A model generated the notes under the pieces. The model ran no database searches. It had not been told where the DNA came from and saw only the letters and a list, made by a program, of their open reading frames with translations. A program made the position numbers and the translations under genes. From contig VSPE01000023.1 in NCBI GenBank assembly GCA_009775225.1, positions 1 to 36,855 on the forward strand: DNA of 36,855 bases, given 5' to 3'. This DNA is from Muribaculaceae bacterium (GTDB lineage Bacteria > Bacteroidota > Bacteroidia > Bacteroidales > Muribaculaceae). Numbering within the stretch: the stretch's first letter is position 1; each line of letters starts with the position of its first letter. Of the stretch, positions 15,733 through 24,201 are shown piece by piece.

Positions 15733-17115
15733 TTACTTATTCTTGATAATCTGTGCCATGAACTCGCACTCGCACACCACTTTCTCTCCCACGAACGCAC
15801 GACCCTTCATCACGGCCATACCACGGCGCAGGGGTGTCATGAACGAGACGTGGAAAAGGAGAGTGTCGCCGGGGACAACCTTCTGGCGGAACTTCACATT
15901 GTCTATCTTCATGAAATACGTGCTGTAGCGCTCGGGCTCGTCGACCGAAGCAAGCACAAGCAGGCCGCCGGTCTGCGCCATAGCCTCTACAAGCAGTACA
16001 CCGGGCATCACGGGTTCCTGAGGGAAGTGGCCCTGGAAGAAAGGCTCGTTGGTAGTCACGTTCTTCACGCCCACAATATAGTGCTCGGTCTTGTCGATGA
16101 TTTTGTCGACAAGCAGGAAGGGATAGCGGTGAGGCAGGCTGCGACGGATAGCGTTGTTGTCCATCAGCGGCTCCACGTTGGGATTGTAGAACGGAGCCTG
16201 CACGTCCTGGCGGCGAATGTCGCTGCGCAGAGCCTTGGCAAGCTGTGCGTTGATTGTATGGCCGGGCCTGGTGGCTATCACACGGCCTCTGAGCGGACGG
16301 CCTATCAGGGCGAGGTCGCCGATAAGGTCCATGAGCTTGTGGCGCGCCGGCTCGTTGGGCGCGGTGAGGGGGCGTTCGTTGATAAAGCCGAATACCTTGG
16401 CGTCGTGGTGCGGCACTCCCATAAGGTCGGCGAGGTGGTCGAGTTCCGCCTGAGTCTTGGGGGTCTCGTATATCACTATGGCGTTGTCGAGGTCACCGCC
16501 CTTGATGAGGCCGGCCTTGAGCAGAGGCTCGATGTCGCGAACGAACACGAACGTGCGGGCCTCCGACACTTCGGCACCGAAGTCGGCTATGCTGTCGAGA
16601 GTGGCATACTGGTTGGCCAGGAACTCCGACTCGAAATTCACCTTTACGTCGAGGCTGAAATCATCGTCGGGCAGAAGCATGAGCTTCGAGCCGGTGGAGG
16701 GGTCGACCACTTCCACCTTGTGCTTCACGTAATAGAAGTCTTTGTCGGCAGCCTGCTCGGCGAGACCCACATTGTTTATCGCCTCGAAGAACGGACGGGC
16801 GCTGCCGTCGAGGATAGGCATTTCGGGGCCGTCGACTTTGATAAGCACATTATCCACGCCGGAGGCATAGAGGGCAGCCATAGCATGCTCTATAGTGCTT
16901 ACAGTAGCTTCGCCCTTGCCTATTACGGTGCCGCGGTTGGTAGAGACCACATTTTCGGCCACTGCTTCAATCACAGGCTGACCTTCGAGGTCTACGCGTT
17001 GTATCTTGTATCCGTGGTTCTCGGGAGCCGGGCAGAAAATGGCCACGAGAGCCGCGCCGGTGTGAAGACCCTTGCCCTGGAGCGTAAACTCATCTTTGAG
17101 AGTGATTTGCTTCAT
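15733..17115 (-). CDS. lpxC-fabZ: Bifunctional LpxC deacetylase / FabZ dehydratase fusion
   Basis: 460 aa combining two lipid enzymes. Residues ~1-305 are the zinc-dependent UDP-3-O-acyl-GlcNAc deacetylase (KGLHTGAALVAIFCP, STIEHAMAALYASG with a zinc histidine, and the HKLMDLIGDLALIG zinc segment). Residues ~310-460 are 3-hydroxyacyl-ACP dehydratase with HRYPFLLVDKI and the active-site stretch HFPQEPVMPGVLLVEAMAQ. The fusion is normal for Bacteroidetes and ties the committed step of lipid A synthesis to fatty-acid supply in one polypeptide. It starts 45 bases after the lpxD stop. Confidence 0.97.
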   Translation of the reverse strand: MKQITLKDEFTLQGKGLHTGAALVAIFCPAPENHGYKIQRVDLEGQPVIEAVAENVVSTNRGTVIGKGEATVSTIEHAMAALYASGVDNVLIKVDGPEMPILDGSARPFFEAINNVGLAEQAADKDFYYVKHKVEVVDPSTGSKLMLLPDDDFSLDVKVNFESEFLANQYATLDSIADFGAEVSEARTFVFVRDIEPLLKAGLIKGGDLDNAIVIYETPKTQAELDHLADLMGVPHHDAKVFGFINERPLTAPNEPARHKLMDLIGDLALIGRPLRGRVIATRPGHTINAQLAKALRSDIRRQDVQAPFYNPNVEPLMDNNAIRRSLPHRYPFLLVDKIIDKTEHYIVGVKNVTTNEPFFQGHFPQEPVMPGVLLVEAMAQTGGLLVLASVDEPERYSTYFMKIDNVKFRQKVVPGDTLLFHVSFMTPLRRGMAVMKGRAFVGEKVVCECEFMAQIIKNK

Positions 17116-17160
17116 TACTTTAGTACGTGATGTATGATGAAAGGTTTACTTATTTTCTTG

Positions 17161-18192
17161 TTATTGCTTTTTTGCCAGCTCCTTCTCGAGCTGCGACATA
17201 CGGCGGGTGAGTTCCACAAGGTGCTTCTGCGCCGCAATCATGCGGGCCCATTCACCCATAGGTATTGCCGGGCTGCCCATAATGCGGGCGCCGTCCTCCA
17301 CACTCTTGGATATACCGCTCTGAGCGCCTATCTGTACGCGGTCGCCCACGGTGATGTGGCCGGCAAAGCCCACCTGTCCGCCCACCATGCAGTTGCTTCC
17401 GAGCTTGGTGGAGCCGGCGATACCGCTCTGCGACGCCATTACGGTGTCGTGCCCTATCTCGCAGTTGTGGGCCACCATTATAAGATTGTCAAGCTTGGTA
17501 CCGCGACCGATGTGGGTGCGGCCCATCGTAGAACGGTCTACCGTGGTATTGGCACCGATTTCCACATCGTCGTCAATCTCCACAATACCAAGCTGTGGTA
17601 TCTTGTGGTATACTCCGGCAGCATCGGGGGCGAAGCCAAAACCGTCGGCTCCGATTACAGCACCGGCATGCAGTATGCAGCGTGCGCCTATGCGGCAGCC
17701 GTGGTATATTTTCACGCCGGGATAAAGTATGGTTCCGTCGCCTACGGTCACGCCCTCACCGATATATACCTGGGGGAACACCTTTACGCCCTTGCCTATC
17801 ACAGCACCCTTGGCAATATATGCGAAAGCGCCCACATAGCAGTCGTCGGCTATTTCAACACCCTCGGCGATGAAAGCGCCCTGCTCTATGCCCTGATGCT
17901 TGGGCATGATAGCTTCGGCCGCCAGCGACATAAGCTGTGCCACAGCCGAATAAGGGTTATCCACACGGATAAGTGTGGCTGCTACGGGAGCATCGGCCAC
18001 GAAATCGTGGCTTACGAGGACTATCGACGCCTGCGTACTATATATATAATGTGTGTACTTCGGATTGGCGAGAAATGCGATAGTTCCGGGCACAGCCTCT
18101 TCGATTTTCGCGAAGTTGTTGACAGACACCGAGGCGTCGCCCTCGACCGTTCCACCTAAATATTTTGCTATAATGTCAGCTGTAAATTGCAT
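17161..18192 (-). CDS. lpxD: UDP-3-O-(acyl)glucosamine N-acyltransferase
   Basis: 343 aa from MQFTADIIAKYLGG; 28 upstream codons are open but look unlike the family. The N-terminal uridine-binding domain (~1-100) is followed by a hexapeptide-repeat beta helix (IGKGVKVFPQVYIGEG; IGRGTKLDNLIMVAHNCEIG) with the catalytic histidine in VAHNCEIG. The C-terminal helical end RRMSQLEKELAKKQ is coiled. It adds the second acyl chain after LpxC. An HD-hydrolase gene, often upstream of lpxD in Bacteroidales, is not there; a divergent small membrane protein is. Confidence 0.95.
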   Translation of the reverse strand: MQFTADIIAKYLGGTVEGDASVSVNNFAKIEEAVPGTIAFLANPKYTHYIYSTQASIVLVSHDFVADAPVAATLIRVDNPYSAVAQLMSLAAEAIMPKHQGIEQGAFIAEGVEIADDCYVGAFAYIAKGAVIGKGVKVFPQVYIGEGVTVGDGTILYPGVKIYHGCRIGARCILHAGAVIGADGFGFAPDAAGVYHKIPQLGIVEIDDDVEIGANTTVDRSTMGRTHIGRGTKLDNLIMVAHNCEIGHDTVMASQSGIAGSTKLGSNCMVGGQVGFAGHITVGDRVQIGAQSGISKSVEDGARIMGSPAIPMGEWARMIAAQKHLVELTRRMSQLEKELAKKQ

Positions 18193-18302
18193 GTCTGATA
18201 GTGCGGGCGACGATATGCTCCGCCCGTTACAATGTGCAAATTTGGCAAAAAAAAATGAGATAAGCGTTATTTTCATCTAAAAAAGTGCCTTTTTCATCGG
18301 AA

Positions 18303-18350
18303 ACGAGGCCGAACGAGACCGAAAACGAGGCACTGCCAACTGCCAGTGCC
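18303..18350. repeat. 10-bp direct repeats and a hairpin between lpxD and the divergent gene
   Basis: ACGAGGCCGA (18303-18312) and ACGAGACCGA (18313-18322) are head-to-tail copies with one mismatch, and ACGAGGCA follows at 18325. Next comes a perfect 7-bp inverted repeat, GGCACTG (18329-18335) and CAGTGCC (18344-18350). The block ends 9 bases before the -33 element of the plus-strand promoter. The one-helical-turn spacing would suit a DNA-binding protein. Confidence 0.45.
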
Positions 18351-18359
18351 GGCGTGTAA

Positions 18360-18391
18360 TTTGCACACCACACCATAATACACTATCTTTG
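18360..18391 (+). promoter_or_regulatory. Promoter of the small membrane protein gene
   Basis: TTTG (18360-18363), 20 bases, then TATCTTTG (18384-18391) is a full match to the Bacteroidetes promoter. Transcription should begin around 18396-18399, essentially at the first start codons (18395, 18401), which implies a leaderless or very short-leader message. Confidence 0.7.
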
Positions 18392-18394
18392 CAG

Positions 18395-18652
18395 ATGGAT
18401 ATGAAAGAATTTATGATTCGGTTGAAAGGGAGGATAGCACGGCTGTCGTTCCGCACCGGGCTTGTTGTGCTCGGGGTGTGCGTTCTATGCTACGCGCTGT
18501 CGTTCGCGCAGATGCTGCTGCCAATCTCCGTCACCGCCAAAGGGGTGCTGTGGACGTTGCTGTTCGGCATGGCCAAGGCATGCCAGTACTCGGCGCTGGT
18601 CATTCTCGGCAAGGAGGGGATAAACCGCATCAGGGCGCGCCTAAAATCCTAA
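18395..18652 (+). CDS. Small two-TM membrane protein of unknown function
   Basis: About 85 aa from the ATG at 18395; given the promoter, the ATG at 18401 or 18413 may be the real start. It has a basic amphipathic N-terminus (MKEFMIRLKGRIARLSF), two hydrophobic helices (TGLVVLGVCVLCYALSF and VLWTLLFGMAKACQYSALVIL) and a basic tail KEGINRIRARLKS. I do not recognise the family. The positive-inside pattern puts both ends in the cytoplasm. It lies between lpxD (divergent) and the esterase, 50 bases upstream of the latter and possibly co-transcribed. Confidence 0.7.
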   Translation: MDMKEFMIRLKGRIARLSFRTGLVVLGVCVLCYALSFAQMLLPISVTAKGVLWTLLFGMAKACQYSALVILGKEGINRIRARLKS

Positions 18653-18702
18653 ACTTTAGAGCAAGAAAAGTTGTTAGAGTAGTATAAAAAAGCATCACAA
18701 CT

Positions 18703-19545
18703 ATGAAGGCTTCCAATATACTAATTCTGACACTATGCACTTTCCTGCCGCTGACGGCACGGGCCGGCATGCCTCAGGTGCCCGTCAACGGCGACTACAG
18801 CTACCACACATTCACCGACGCAGACGATGCCTCGATGCCTTACCGTATGCTCGCCCCCGCAAATGTCGACGAAGGCGTGCGCTACCCACTGGTAGTCTTC
18901 CTGCACGGTGCCGGCGAACGCGGCGACGACAACGAGAAGCAGCTCACCCATGGCGCTTCGCTCTTCTCGAACCCTGCCAACGCCGACCGTTACCCTGCTT
19001 TCGTCATCTTCCCCCAGTGTAAGGAAAAATCGTGGACAGCCGACAAGGCCGACCCGCGCGGGTTCATGTCCGGCGCCCCCGTTCCCGCCGAATCCGAGAC
19101 CGAAAAGACCCTTATGCGCCTCATCGGCGACGTCGTGGCGGCCAATCCAATCGACCCGTCGCGCATATACATAGTAGGCATATCGATGGGCGGCATAGCA
19201 GCCTACGACATCGTGTGCCGCCATCCCAACGTCTTCGCGGCAGCCGTGCCTATCTGCGGAGCCGTCAACCCCGAGCGGCTTGCCGATGCCAAAGACGTGA
19301 AATTCATGATTTTCCACGGCGAGGACGACGAAGAAGTGCCCTCTATATGCAGCCGCGAGGCATACAAGGCCCTAAGCGCGGCAGGCGCACAGGTCGACTA
19401 CGTGGAGTTTGCCGGCATAGGCCACGAGTGCTGGTCATCGGCCTTCAACTACCCCACCCTGCTGCCCTGGCTCTTCGCGCAGACAAAGAGCGAGGCCAAG
19501 GCCGACGGCCCCGCCCTCTCTTACATCGACGACAAAGACGAATAG
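18703..19545 (+). CDS. Secreted alpha/beta-hydrolase (esterase/phospholipase-like)
   Basis: 280 aa with a signal peptide ending near ARAGM. An alpha/beta-hydrolase fold with the oxyanion region VVFLHGAGERGDDNE, nucleophile elbow GISMGG (Ser near 167), acid in FHGEDDEEV and catalytic His in GIGHECW. This arrangement matches the predicted-peptidase / dienelactone-hydrolase-like esterases attached to carbohydrate or lipid breakdown; substrate unknown. The tail after LFAQTKSEAK is polar and may be disordered. It follows the small membrane protein gene on the same strand. Confidence 0.85.
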   Translation: MKASNILILTLCTFLPLTARAGMPQVPVNGDYSYHTFTDADDASMPYRMLAPANVDEGVRYPLVVFLHGAGERGDDNEKQLTHGASLFSNPANADRYPAFVIFPQCKEKSWTADKADPRGFMSGAPVPAESETEKTLMRLIGDVVAANPIDPSRIYIVGISMGGIAAYDIVCRHPNVFAAAVPICGAVNPERLADAKDVKFMIFHGEDDEEVPSICSREAYKALSAAGAQVDYVEFAGIGHECWSSAFNYPTLLPWLFAQTKSEAKADGPALSYIDDKDE

Positions 19546-19597
19546 CCATCGGCTCACACCGAACACCTTCGATAGCGCTTATCTCCCGATTTTTTCG

Positions 19598-19605
19598 TAT
19601 TTTTG
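19598..19605 (+). promoter_or_regulatory. -7 box upstream of the ABC-F gene
   Basis: TATTTTTG fully matches TAnnTTTG and lies 18 bases before the ATG at 19624, predicting a leader of roughly 12 nt. No TTTG is present at the -33 position. Confidence 0.5.
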
Positions 19606-19623
19606 CAGTCTAAACGACATGCA

Positions 19624-21408
19624 ATGGCCAACGTACTTAATATAGAGAACCTTACAAAAAGCTATGGCGACCGTCTGCTCTTCGGCGACGTAACATTCGG
19701 CGTAGACGAAGGCGACAAAATCGGAGTGGTGGCGCGAAACGGCACGGGCAAAAGCACCATGCTGCGCATTATTGCCGGCGAAGAAGAGCCCGACAGCGGC
19801 AACATTGTGTTCCGCAACGGCATACGGGTAGGCTACCTCGCTCAGGAACCCGTATTTCCGCAAGGCCTCACACCCATGCAGATTGCCTCCGAAGCGGTGC
19901 CCGTTTCCGACCATACAGCCGAGTGGGAGCGCGACGTGCGCATCTCGCAGGTGCTGTCGCAGCTCGGGCTGCACTCTGCCGACACTCCCGTAGAAAAACT
20001 CAGCGGCGGTCAGCGCAAACGCCTTGCCATTGCACTCACCGTATTGGCCGAACCGGACTTCCTAATCCTCGACGAGCCTACCAACCACCTCGACATAAGC
20101 ACTATCGAATGGCTCGAAGGCTACCTCCGACGCTCGCGAGCCACTCTCCTCATGGTTACGCACGACCGCTACTTCCTCGACCGCGTATGCTCGAAGATTA
20201 TAGAGTTGGACGACCGCTCCGTGTTCGAAGTCGAAGGCAACTACGACATGTATCTGCGCCGTCGCGCCGAGCGCATCGAGGCCATGGCCGCCGATGTGGC
20301 GCGCGCACGAAACATTCTCCGCAAGGAACAGGATTGGATGAGCCGACAGCCTCAGGCACGTGCCGGAAAGGCCAAATTCCGCATCGACAACTTCTACGAC
20401 CTCAAGGAGCGCGCCCGCGCCACCCGCACAGAGAGGAACGTGCGGCTCGACACAACATCGTCGCGCGTAGGCTCCAAAATATTCGAGGCCGAAGGTATAT
20501 GCAAGCGCTTCGGCGACAAAGTGATTCTCGACGACTTCACCTACACCTTCGCTCCCGGCGAAAAGCTCGGCGTGGTAGGCGTGAACGGTGTCGGTAAATC
20601 CACTTTCATAAAGATGCTGCAAGGCCTCGAGCCGGCCGACAGCGGCTCATGGAACCTCGGCGAAACCGTACGCTTCGGTTACTACAGCCAGGACGGAATT
20701 AGCTTCGACCGAAACAAACGCGTGATTGACGCCGTGACAGAGCTGGCCGAAGACATAGACCTCGGCGAAGGCACCCGCATAGCACCTATGCAGTACCTGC
20801 AGCGCTTCCTGTTCTCTCCGGCCGACCAGCAGAAATACATACACACCCTCAGCGGGGGCGAGCGATGCCGCCTGCATCTTGCCACCGTACTGATGCGTCA
20901 GCCCAACTTCCTAATCCTCGACGAGCCTACCAACGACCTCGACATCATCACGCTCGGCATCCTGGAAGAGTATCTGGCATCGTTCAAAGGATGCGCCATT
21001 GTCATCAGCCACGACCGCTACTTCCTCGACAACATCGTAGACCACCTCTTCGTCATGGAGGGAAACGGCGTGGTAAAAGACTTCCCCGGCAACTACAGCG
21101 ACTACCGCGCATACCTCGACAGCCTCCCCAAAGAGCAGCCCGTCAAGCCTCAGAGCACCGCCGAGAAACCGCGCAGGCAGGCCGAACGACCCGCGCGCAT
21201 GAGTTTCAAGGAGCGCAAGGAGTTCGAGGCAATCACTGCCGAAATAGAGGCGCTCAACGCCGAGAAGGCTGCCCTCGAAGAGTTCTTCGCCTCGGGCCGA
21301 AGCTGCCCCGCCGACGAGTTCAACGGCAAATCGCAGCGCTACGCCGCCATAGGTGACATTATCGACGAAAAAGAGCTGCGCTGGCTCGAGCTTTCGGAAA
21401 AGGAATGA
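19624..21408 (+). CDS. ABC-F family ATPase (Uup-like)
   Basis: 594 aa from MANVLNIENLTKSYG; 7 upstream codons lie between the -7 box and this start and are unlikely to be used. Two ABC domains: Walker A GRNGTGKS-like VARNGTGKSTMLR and VVGVNGVGKSTFIK, signatures LSGGQRKRLAIA and LSGGERCRLHLA, Walker B LILDEPTNHLD and LILDEPTNDLD. The inter-domain linker has the basic helical stretch of ABC-F factors, and the C-terminus (FKERKEFEAITAEIEALNAE) is a coiled coil as in Uup. No TM segments. Such proteins act on ribosomes or on branched DNA. Its stop overlaps the next start as ATGA. Confidence 0.93.
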   Translation: MANVLNIENLTKSYGDRLLFGDVTFGVDEGDKIGVVARNGTGKSTMLRIIAGEEEPDSGNIVFRNGIRVGYLAQEPVFPQGLTPMQIASEAVPVSDHTAEWERDVRISQVLSQLGLHSADTPVEKLSGGQRKRLAIALTVLAEPDFLILDEPTNHLDISTIEWLEGYLRRSRATLLMVTHDRYFLDRVCSKIIELDDRSVFEVEGNYDMYLRRRAERIEAMAADVARARNILRKEQDWMSRQPQARAGKAKFRIDNFYDLKERARATRTERNVRLDTTSSRVGSKIFEAEGICKRFGDKVILDDFTYTFAPGEKLGVVGVNGVGKSTFIKMLQGLEPADSGSWNLGETVRFGYYSQDGISFDRNKRVIDAVTELAEDIDLGEGTRIAPMQYLQRFLFSPADQQKYIHTLSGGERCRLHLATVLMRQPNFLILDEPTNDLDIITLGILEEYLASFKGCAIVISHDRYFLDNIVDHLFVMEGNGVVKDFPGNYSDYRAYLDSLPKEQPVKPQSTAEKPRRQAERPARMSFKERKEFEAITAEIEALNAEKAALEEFFASGRSCPADEFNGKSQRYAAIGDIIDEKELRWLELSEKE

Positions 21409-23621
21409 AGCGCGCCGCACTGCTGTTCATATCGGGCTGCGCGGCCGTATGCGCCGCCGCCACAGGCCCGGACTCGGTAACACACCGCCTCAAGCCCCTC
21501 GAAGTAATGGGCGTGAAGCAGTCGTCGACAGGAATTGCCGCAGAAGCTGTCACCGGAATATCGGGGGCCGACGCCAGGCGCCTCGACATCGACGCCGCAA
21601 AAGGAGTGAGCCTCGTGGCACCGAACTTCTACATGCCCGACTACGGTTCGCGCATGACATCGTCGGTATACGTGCGCGGTCTCGGTGCACGCATCGACCA
21701 GCCCGTAGTAGGCCTCACCGTAGACAACATACCGTATCTCAACAAAGACAACTACGACTTCGACCTTGCCGACATAGAGAGCATCGAAGTGCTGCGCGGC
21801 GCTCAGGCCGTGCTCAACGGCCGCAACACCATGGGCGGACAAATCAACATCCGCACCCTCTCGCCACTCCGTGCAAAAGGCCTCCGCGCAAAGCTCGAAT
21901 ACGGCTCGGCAAACACCGTCGACGCAGCGGCATCGTACTACGGCAGACTCCTGCCCGACCTCGGCATGAGCCTCGCGGCACAATACCACCACACCGACGG
22001 CTTCTTCACAAACGGGTACAACGGCCGCAGGCTCGACCACGAGAACTCTGGCTCGCTGCGCTGGAAAACGGCATGGCAGCCCGCACCCCGTCTATCGCTG
22101 AGCAACACCGCCGTGCTGAACATCAACAGGCAGGGGGGGTACCCCTACGCTCTCGTTTCGACAGGACGCATCGAATACAACGACACTTGCGCATACCGGC
22201 GCACAGCGTTCTCCGACGGTCTCACCGTGGCGTGGGCCGGAAAGAGAGTCGTAGTCACATCGCTCACATCGGTGCAGTATCTCGACGACCGCATGAATCT
22301 CGACCAGGATTTCACCACGGCCGACTATTTCACACTCGTACAGTCCCGTCGCGAGCTCGCCCTCACCGAAGACCTCTTCACACGCGGCGCCCGTGGCAAC
22401 TACCGCTGGCTCGGAGGTGTATTCGGCTTCTACAAAAACACCGACATGGACGCCCCCGTAACATTCAAGGATACGGGCATTGCCGAACTCATCGAAAAGC
22501 ACCGCAACGAAGCAAACCCTGACTACCCCATACTCTGGGACAGCCGCATATTTACACTCGGAAGCAACTTCACACTGCGCTCGGGCGGCTTCGCCCTGTA
22601 CCACGAAAGCGCATACGCCCTCGGCGACTGGCGCTTCGAGGCAGGACTGCGCCTCGACATCGAGCGCGCCACCCTGAACTACCGCAGCCACACACGCACG
22701 GGCTTCACCACACTGCACCTCCTTCCAGACGGCTCTTCGGAAATATACTCGCACACCCCCGTCGACATCGACGACACAGGCAGCCTCGGCAAGACATTCG
22801 TCGAGCTTCTGCCCAAGGTGTCGGTGGCATATGAGCATAAGCCGTTCACGCCCTACTTCACCTTCTCCAAAGGATACAAGGCAGGAGGATACAACACTCA
22901 GATGTTCAGCGACGTGCTCCAGCAGCGCATACGAGCCATAATGGGCATCAGCGCCCTATACCGCCTCGAAGACATTGTGGCATACGAACCCGAATACAGC
23001 TTCAACTACGAGACAGGCTTCCACTCCGTGCTCCTGCCCGACGACAGGCTGAGGCTCGACGGCGCCCTGTTCTACATCGACTGCCGCAACCAGCAGCTCA
23101 CCACCTTCCCTGCCGGAAACACCACGGGCCGCATAATGACGAACGCCGGACGCACACGCAGCTTCGGTGCCGAGCTACAGCTACGCTACCGCCCGCTCGA
23201 CGACCTGCTGATACACGCATCGTACGGCTACACAAACGCCACCTTCCGCCGCTACCACGACGGCATTGCCGACTATCGCGGCAAGCGAGTACCCTACGCG
23301 CCCGAGCACACCCTCTTCGGCGAAGTATCGTACACAGCCTCGCCACTCGTCTTCGCAGGGATAACACCCTCGGTAACAGCCACCGCGCGATGCGTAGGCG
23401 ACATATACTGGAACGAAGCCAACACCGTGCGACAGCCCTTCTACTGCCTGCCGGGCCTCTCCGTAGCCTTCAACGCCGAGCGCTGGAGCCTCCGCCTCTG
23501 GGGACAGAACCTCACCGCCACCCGCTACGATGTTTTCTACTTCGTGTCGATGAGCCGCGATTTCGTGCAGCGGGGTGCTCCGCGCCGCTTCGGAGTAACG
23601 CTGAGAGTGAATATCTTATAG
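21405..23621 (+). CDS. TonB-dependent outer-membrane receptor
   Basis: 738 aa. A signal peptide (to about AAAT) is followed by a TonB-box-like LEVMGV near residue 32, a plug domain with VYVRGLGARIDQPVVGLTVD, the ADIESIEVLRGAQAVLNGRN stretch and GGQINIRT, then a long beta-barrel region rich in Tyr/Phe strands. It lacks the N-terminal carboxypeptidase-like domain of SusC proteins and no SusD partner follows, so a metal-chelate, heme or vitamin ligand is more likely than a glycan. The barrel ends VTLRVNIL rather than with a terminal aromatic. Translation is coupled to the ABC-F gene by ATGA overlap. Confidence 0.93.
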   Translation: MKRAALLFISGCAAVCAAATGPDSVTHRLKPLEVMGVKQSSTGIAAEAVTGISGADARRLDIDAAKGVSLVAPNFYMPDYGSRMTSSVYVRGLGARIDQPVVGLTVDNIPYLNKDNYDFDLADIESIEVLRGAQAVLNGRNTMGGQINIRTLSPLRAKGLRAKLEYGSANTVDAAASYYGRLLPDLGMSLAAQYHHTDGFFTNGYNGRRLDHENSGSLRWKTAWQPAPRLSLSNTAVLNINRQGGYPYALVSTGRIEYNDTCAYRRTAFSDGLTVAWAGKRVVVTSLTSVQYLDDRMNLDQDFTTADYFTLVQSRRELALTEDLFTRGARGNYRWLGGVFGFYKNTDMDAPVTFKDTGIAELIEKHRNEANPDYPILWDSRIFTLGSNFTLRSGGFALYHESAYALGDWRFEAGLRLDIERATLNYRSHTRTGFTTLHLLPDGSSEIYSHTPVDIDDTGSLGKTFVELLPKVSVAYEHKPFTPYFTFSKGYKAGGYNTQMFSDVLQQRIRAIMGISALYRLEDIVAYEPEYSFNYETGFHSVLLPDDRLRLDGALFYIDCRNQQLTTFPAGNTTGRIMTNAGRTRSFGAELQLRYRPLDDLLIHASYGYTNATFRRYHDGIADYRGKRVPYAPEHTLFGEVSYTASPLVFAGITPSVTATARCVGDIYWNEANTVRQPFYCLPGLSVAFNAERWSLRLWGQNLTATRYDVFYFVSMSRDFVQRGAPRRFGVTLRVNIL

Positions 23622-23633
23622 GGAGGTTTCTCA

Positions 23634-23726
23634 CTTCCTTCCTTCCCGCACACACTATCGGCATCTTCCAACTTCCCTCACACACCCGTTTTTCTTCCAC
23701 GATGCCGTGTGCGGGAAGGAAGGAAG
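23634..23726. repeat. Perfect 20-bp inverted repeat
   Basis: CTTCCTTCCTTCCCGCACAC (23634-23653) is the exact reverse complement of 23707-23726, with a 53-base spacer. A third near-copy of the left arm lies at 24202-24221 (one mismatch) and another right arm at 24542-24561. The first pair starts 12 bases after the receptor stop and could also act as a terminator stem. Confidence 0.85.
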
Positions 23727-23733
23727 CGAAGCG
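23690..23733. repeat. 44-bp direct repeat, copy 1
   Basis: From TTTTCTTCCACGATGCCGTG through GGAAGCGAAGCG, identical over 44 bases to 24525-24568. Similarity extends leftward with a few changes (CTTCCCTC...CCCG). Confidence 0.88.
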
Positions 23734-23734
23734 A

Positions 23735-23764
23735 CGGAGCGGCGACATCCTTGTCGTCGTACGC
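23735..23764. repeat. REP-like hairpin CGRCGACA-TCCT-TGTCGTCG, copy 1
   Basis: The element GGAGCGGCGACATCCTTGTC folds into an 8-bp stem with a 4-base loop, here with one G-T wobble. Copy 2 (plus orientation) is at about 24239-24266 and copy 3 (minus orientation) at about 24471-24500; each keeps the stem with a different single change. Confidence 0.7.
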
Positions 23765-23820
23765 AGCATGGTGTTCCTGTGAGTGAAGTATTATCTCGCG
23801 GGAGTAGCAACAGGGTTCAC

Positions 23821-23945
23821 TTTGTACCGCGAGACAAATCCTGTTATGGTATTATGAAAAATAGTACACACCGCCCCCTACCTCCACCTCATCCGCATCG
23901 CGAAGGGCTTCGGCATAAGCTGTTGTTTTTGTACCGCGATACAAA
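23821..23945. repeat. Pair of 18-bp palindromic repeats TTTGTACCGCGAKACAAA
   Basis: Copies at 23821-23838 (K=G) and 23928-23945 (K=T) differ at one base and flank an 89-base segment. The second has perfect TTTGTA/TACAAA arms around CCGCGA. They could be two copies of a protein-binding site, or a target duplication around a small insertion. Confidence 0.6.
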
Positions 23946-24016
23946 GTTACTAAGCGACGACGGCAATTATACGCCAAAATCCCGAGCGCCGGGATTAAGT
24001 AATTCGGAGTCGGAGA

Positions 24017-24093
24017 CTCCGGCGATAGGCTAACCCCAGGTTTTCAACCTGGGGTACAGATAGATAGCGGCTGAAGAGGAGTATCGGAGATAC
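24017..24093. repeat. Cluster of three small hairpins resembling RAYT/IS200-linked repeats
   Basis: GGAGTC-GGA-GACTCC lies near 24006-24020. ACCCCAGGTT-TTC-AACCTGGGGT is a perfect 10-bp stem at 24033-24055. GTATC-GGA-GATAC is at 24081-24093. The CCCCAGGTT hairpin and GGA-loop hairpins recall non-coding repeats mobilised by REP-associated tyrosine transposases in Bacteroidales. No transposase is in the window. Confidence 0.55.
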
Positions 24094-24201
24094 GACCGAT
24101 AGCTGTTGTCTCAACGTACTATCGCGCAGGTCTCCGACCACTGTTTTACCAGAGCGCAATTAAACTTTAGTGTATTTCTCTCGAGAGTTTTTTTCACTTC
24201 A

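Noticed and set aside
15850..17130. A 426-codon open frame on the plus strand
   Set aside because: Antisense to lpxC-fabZ, rich in His/Val/Glu in a pattern expected from reading the complement of Asp/Val/Glu codons. No domain seen.
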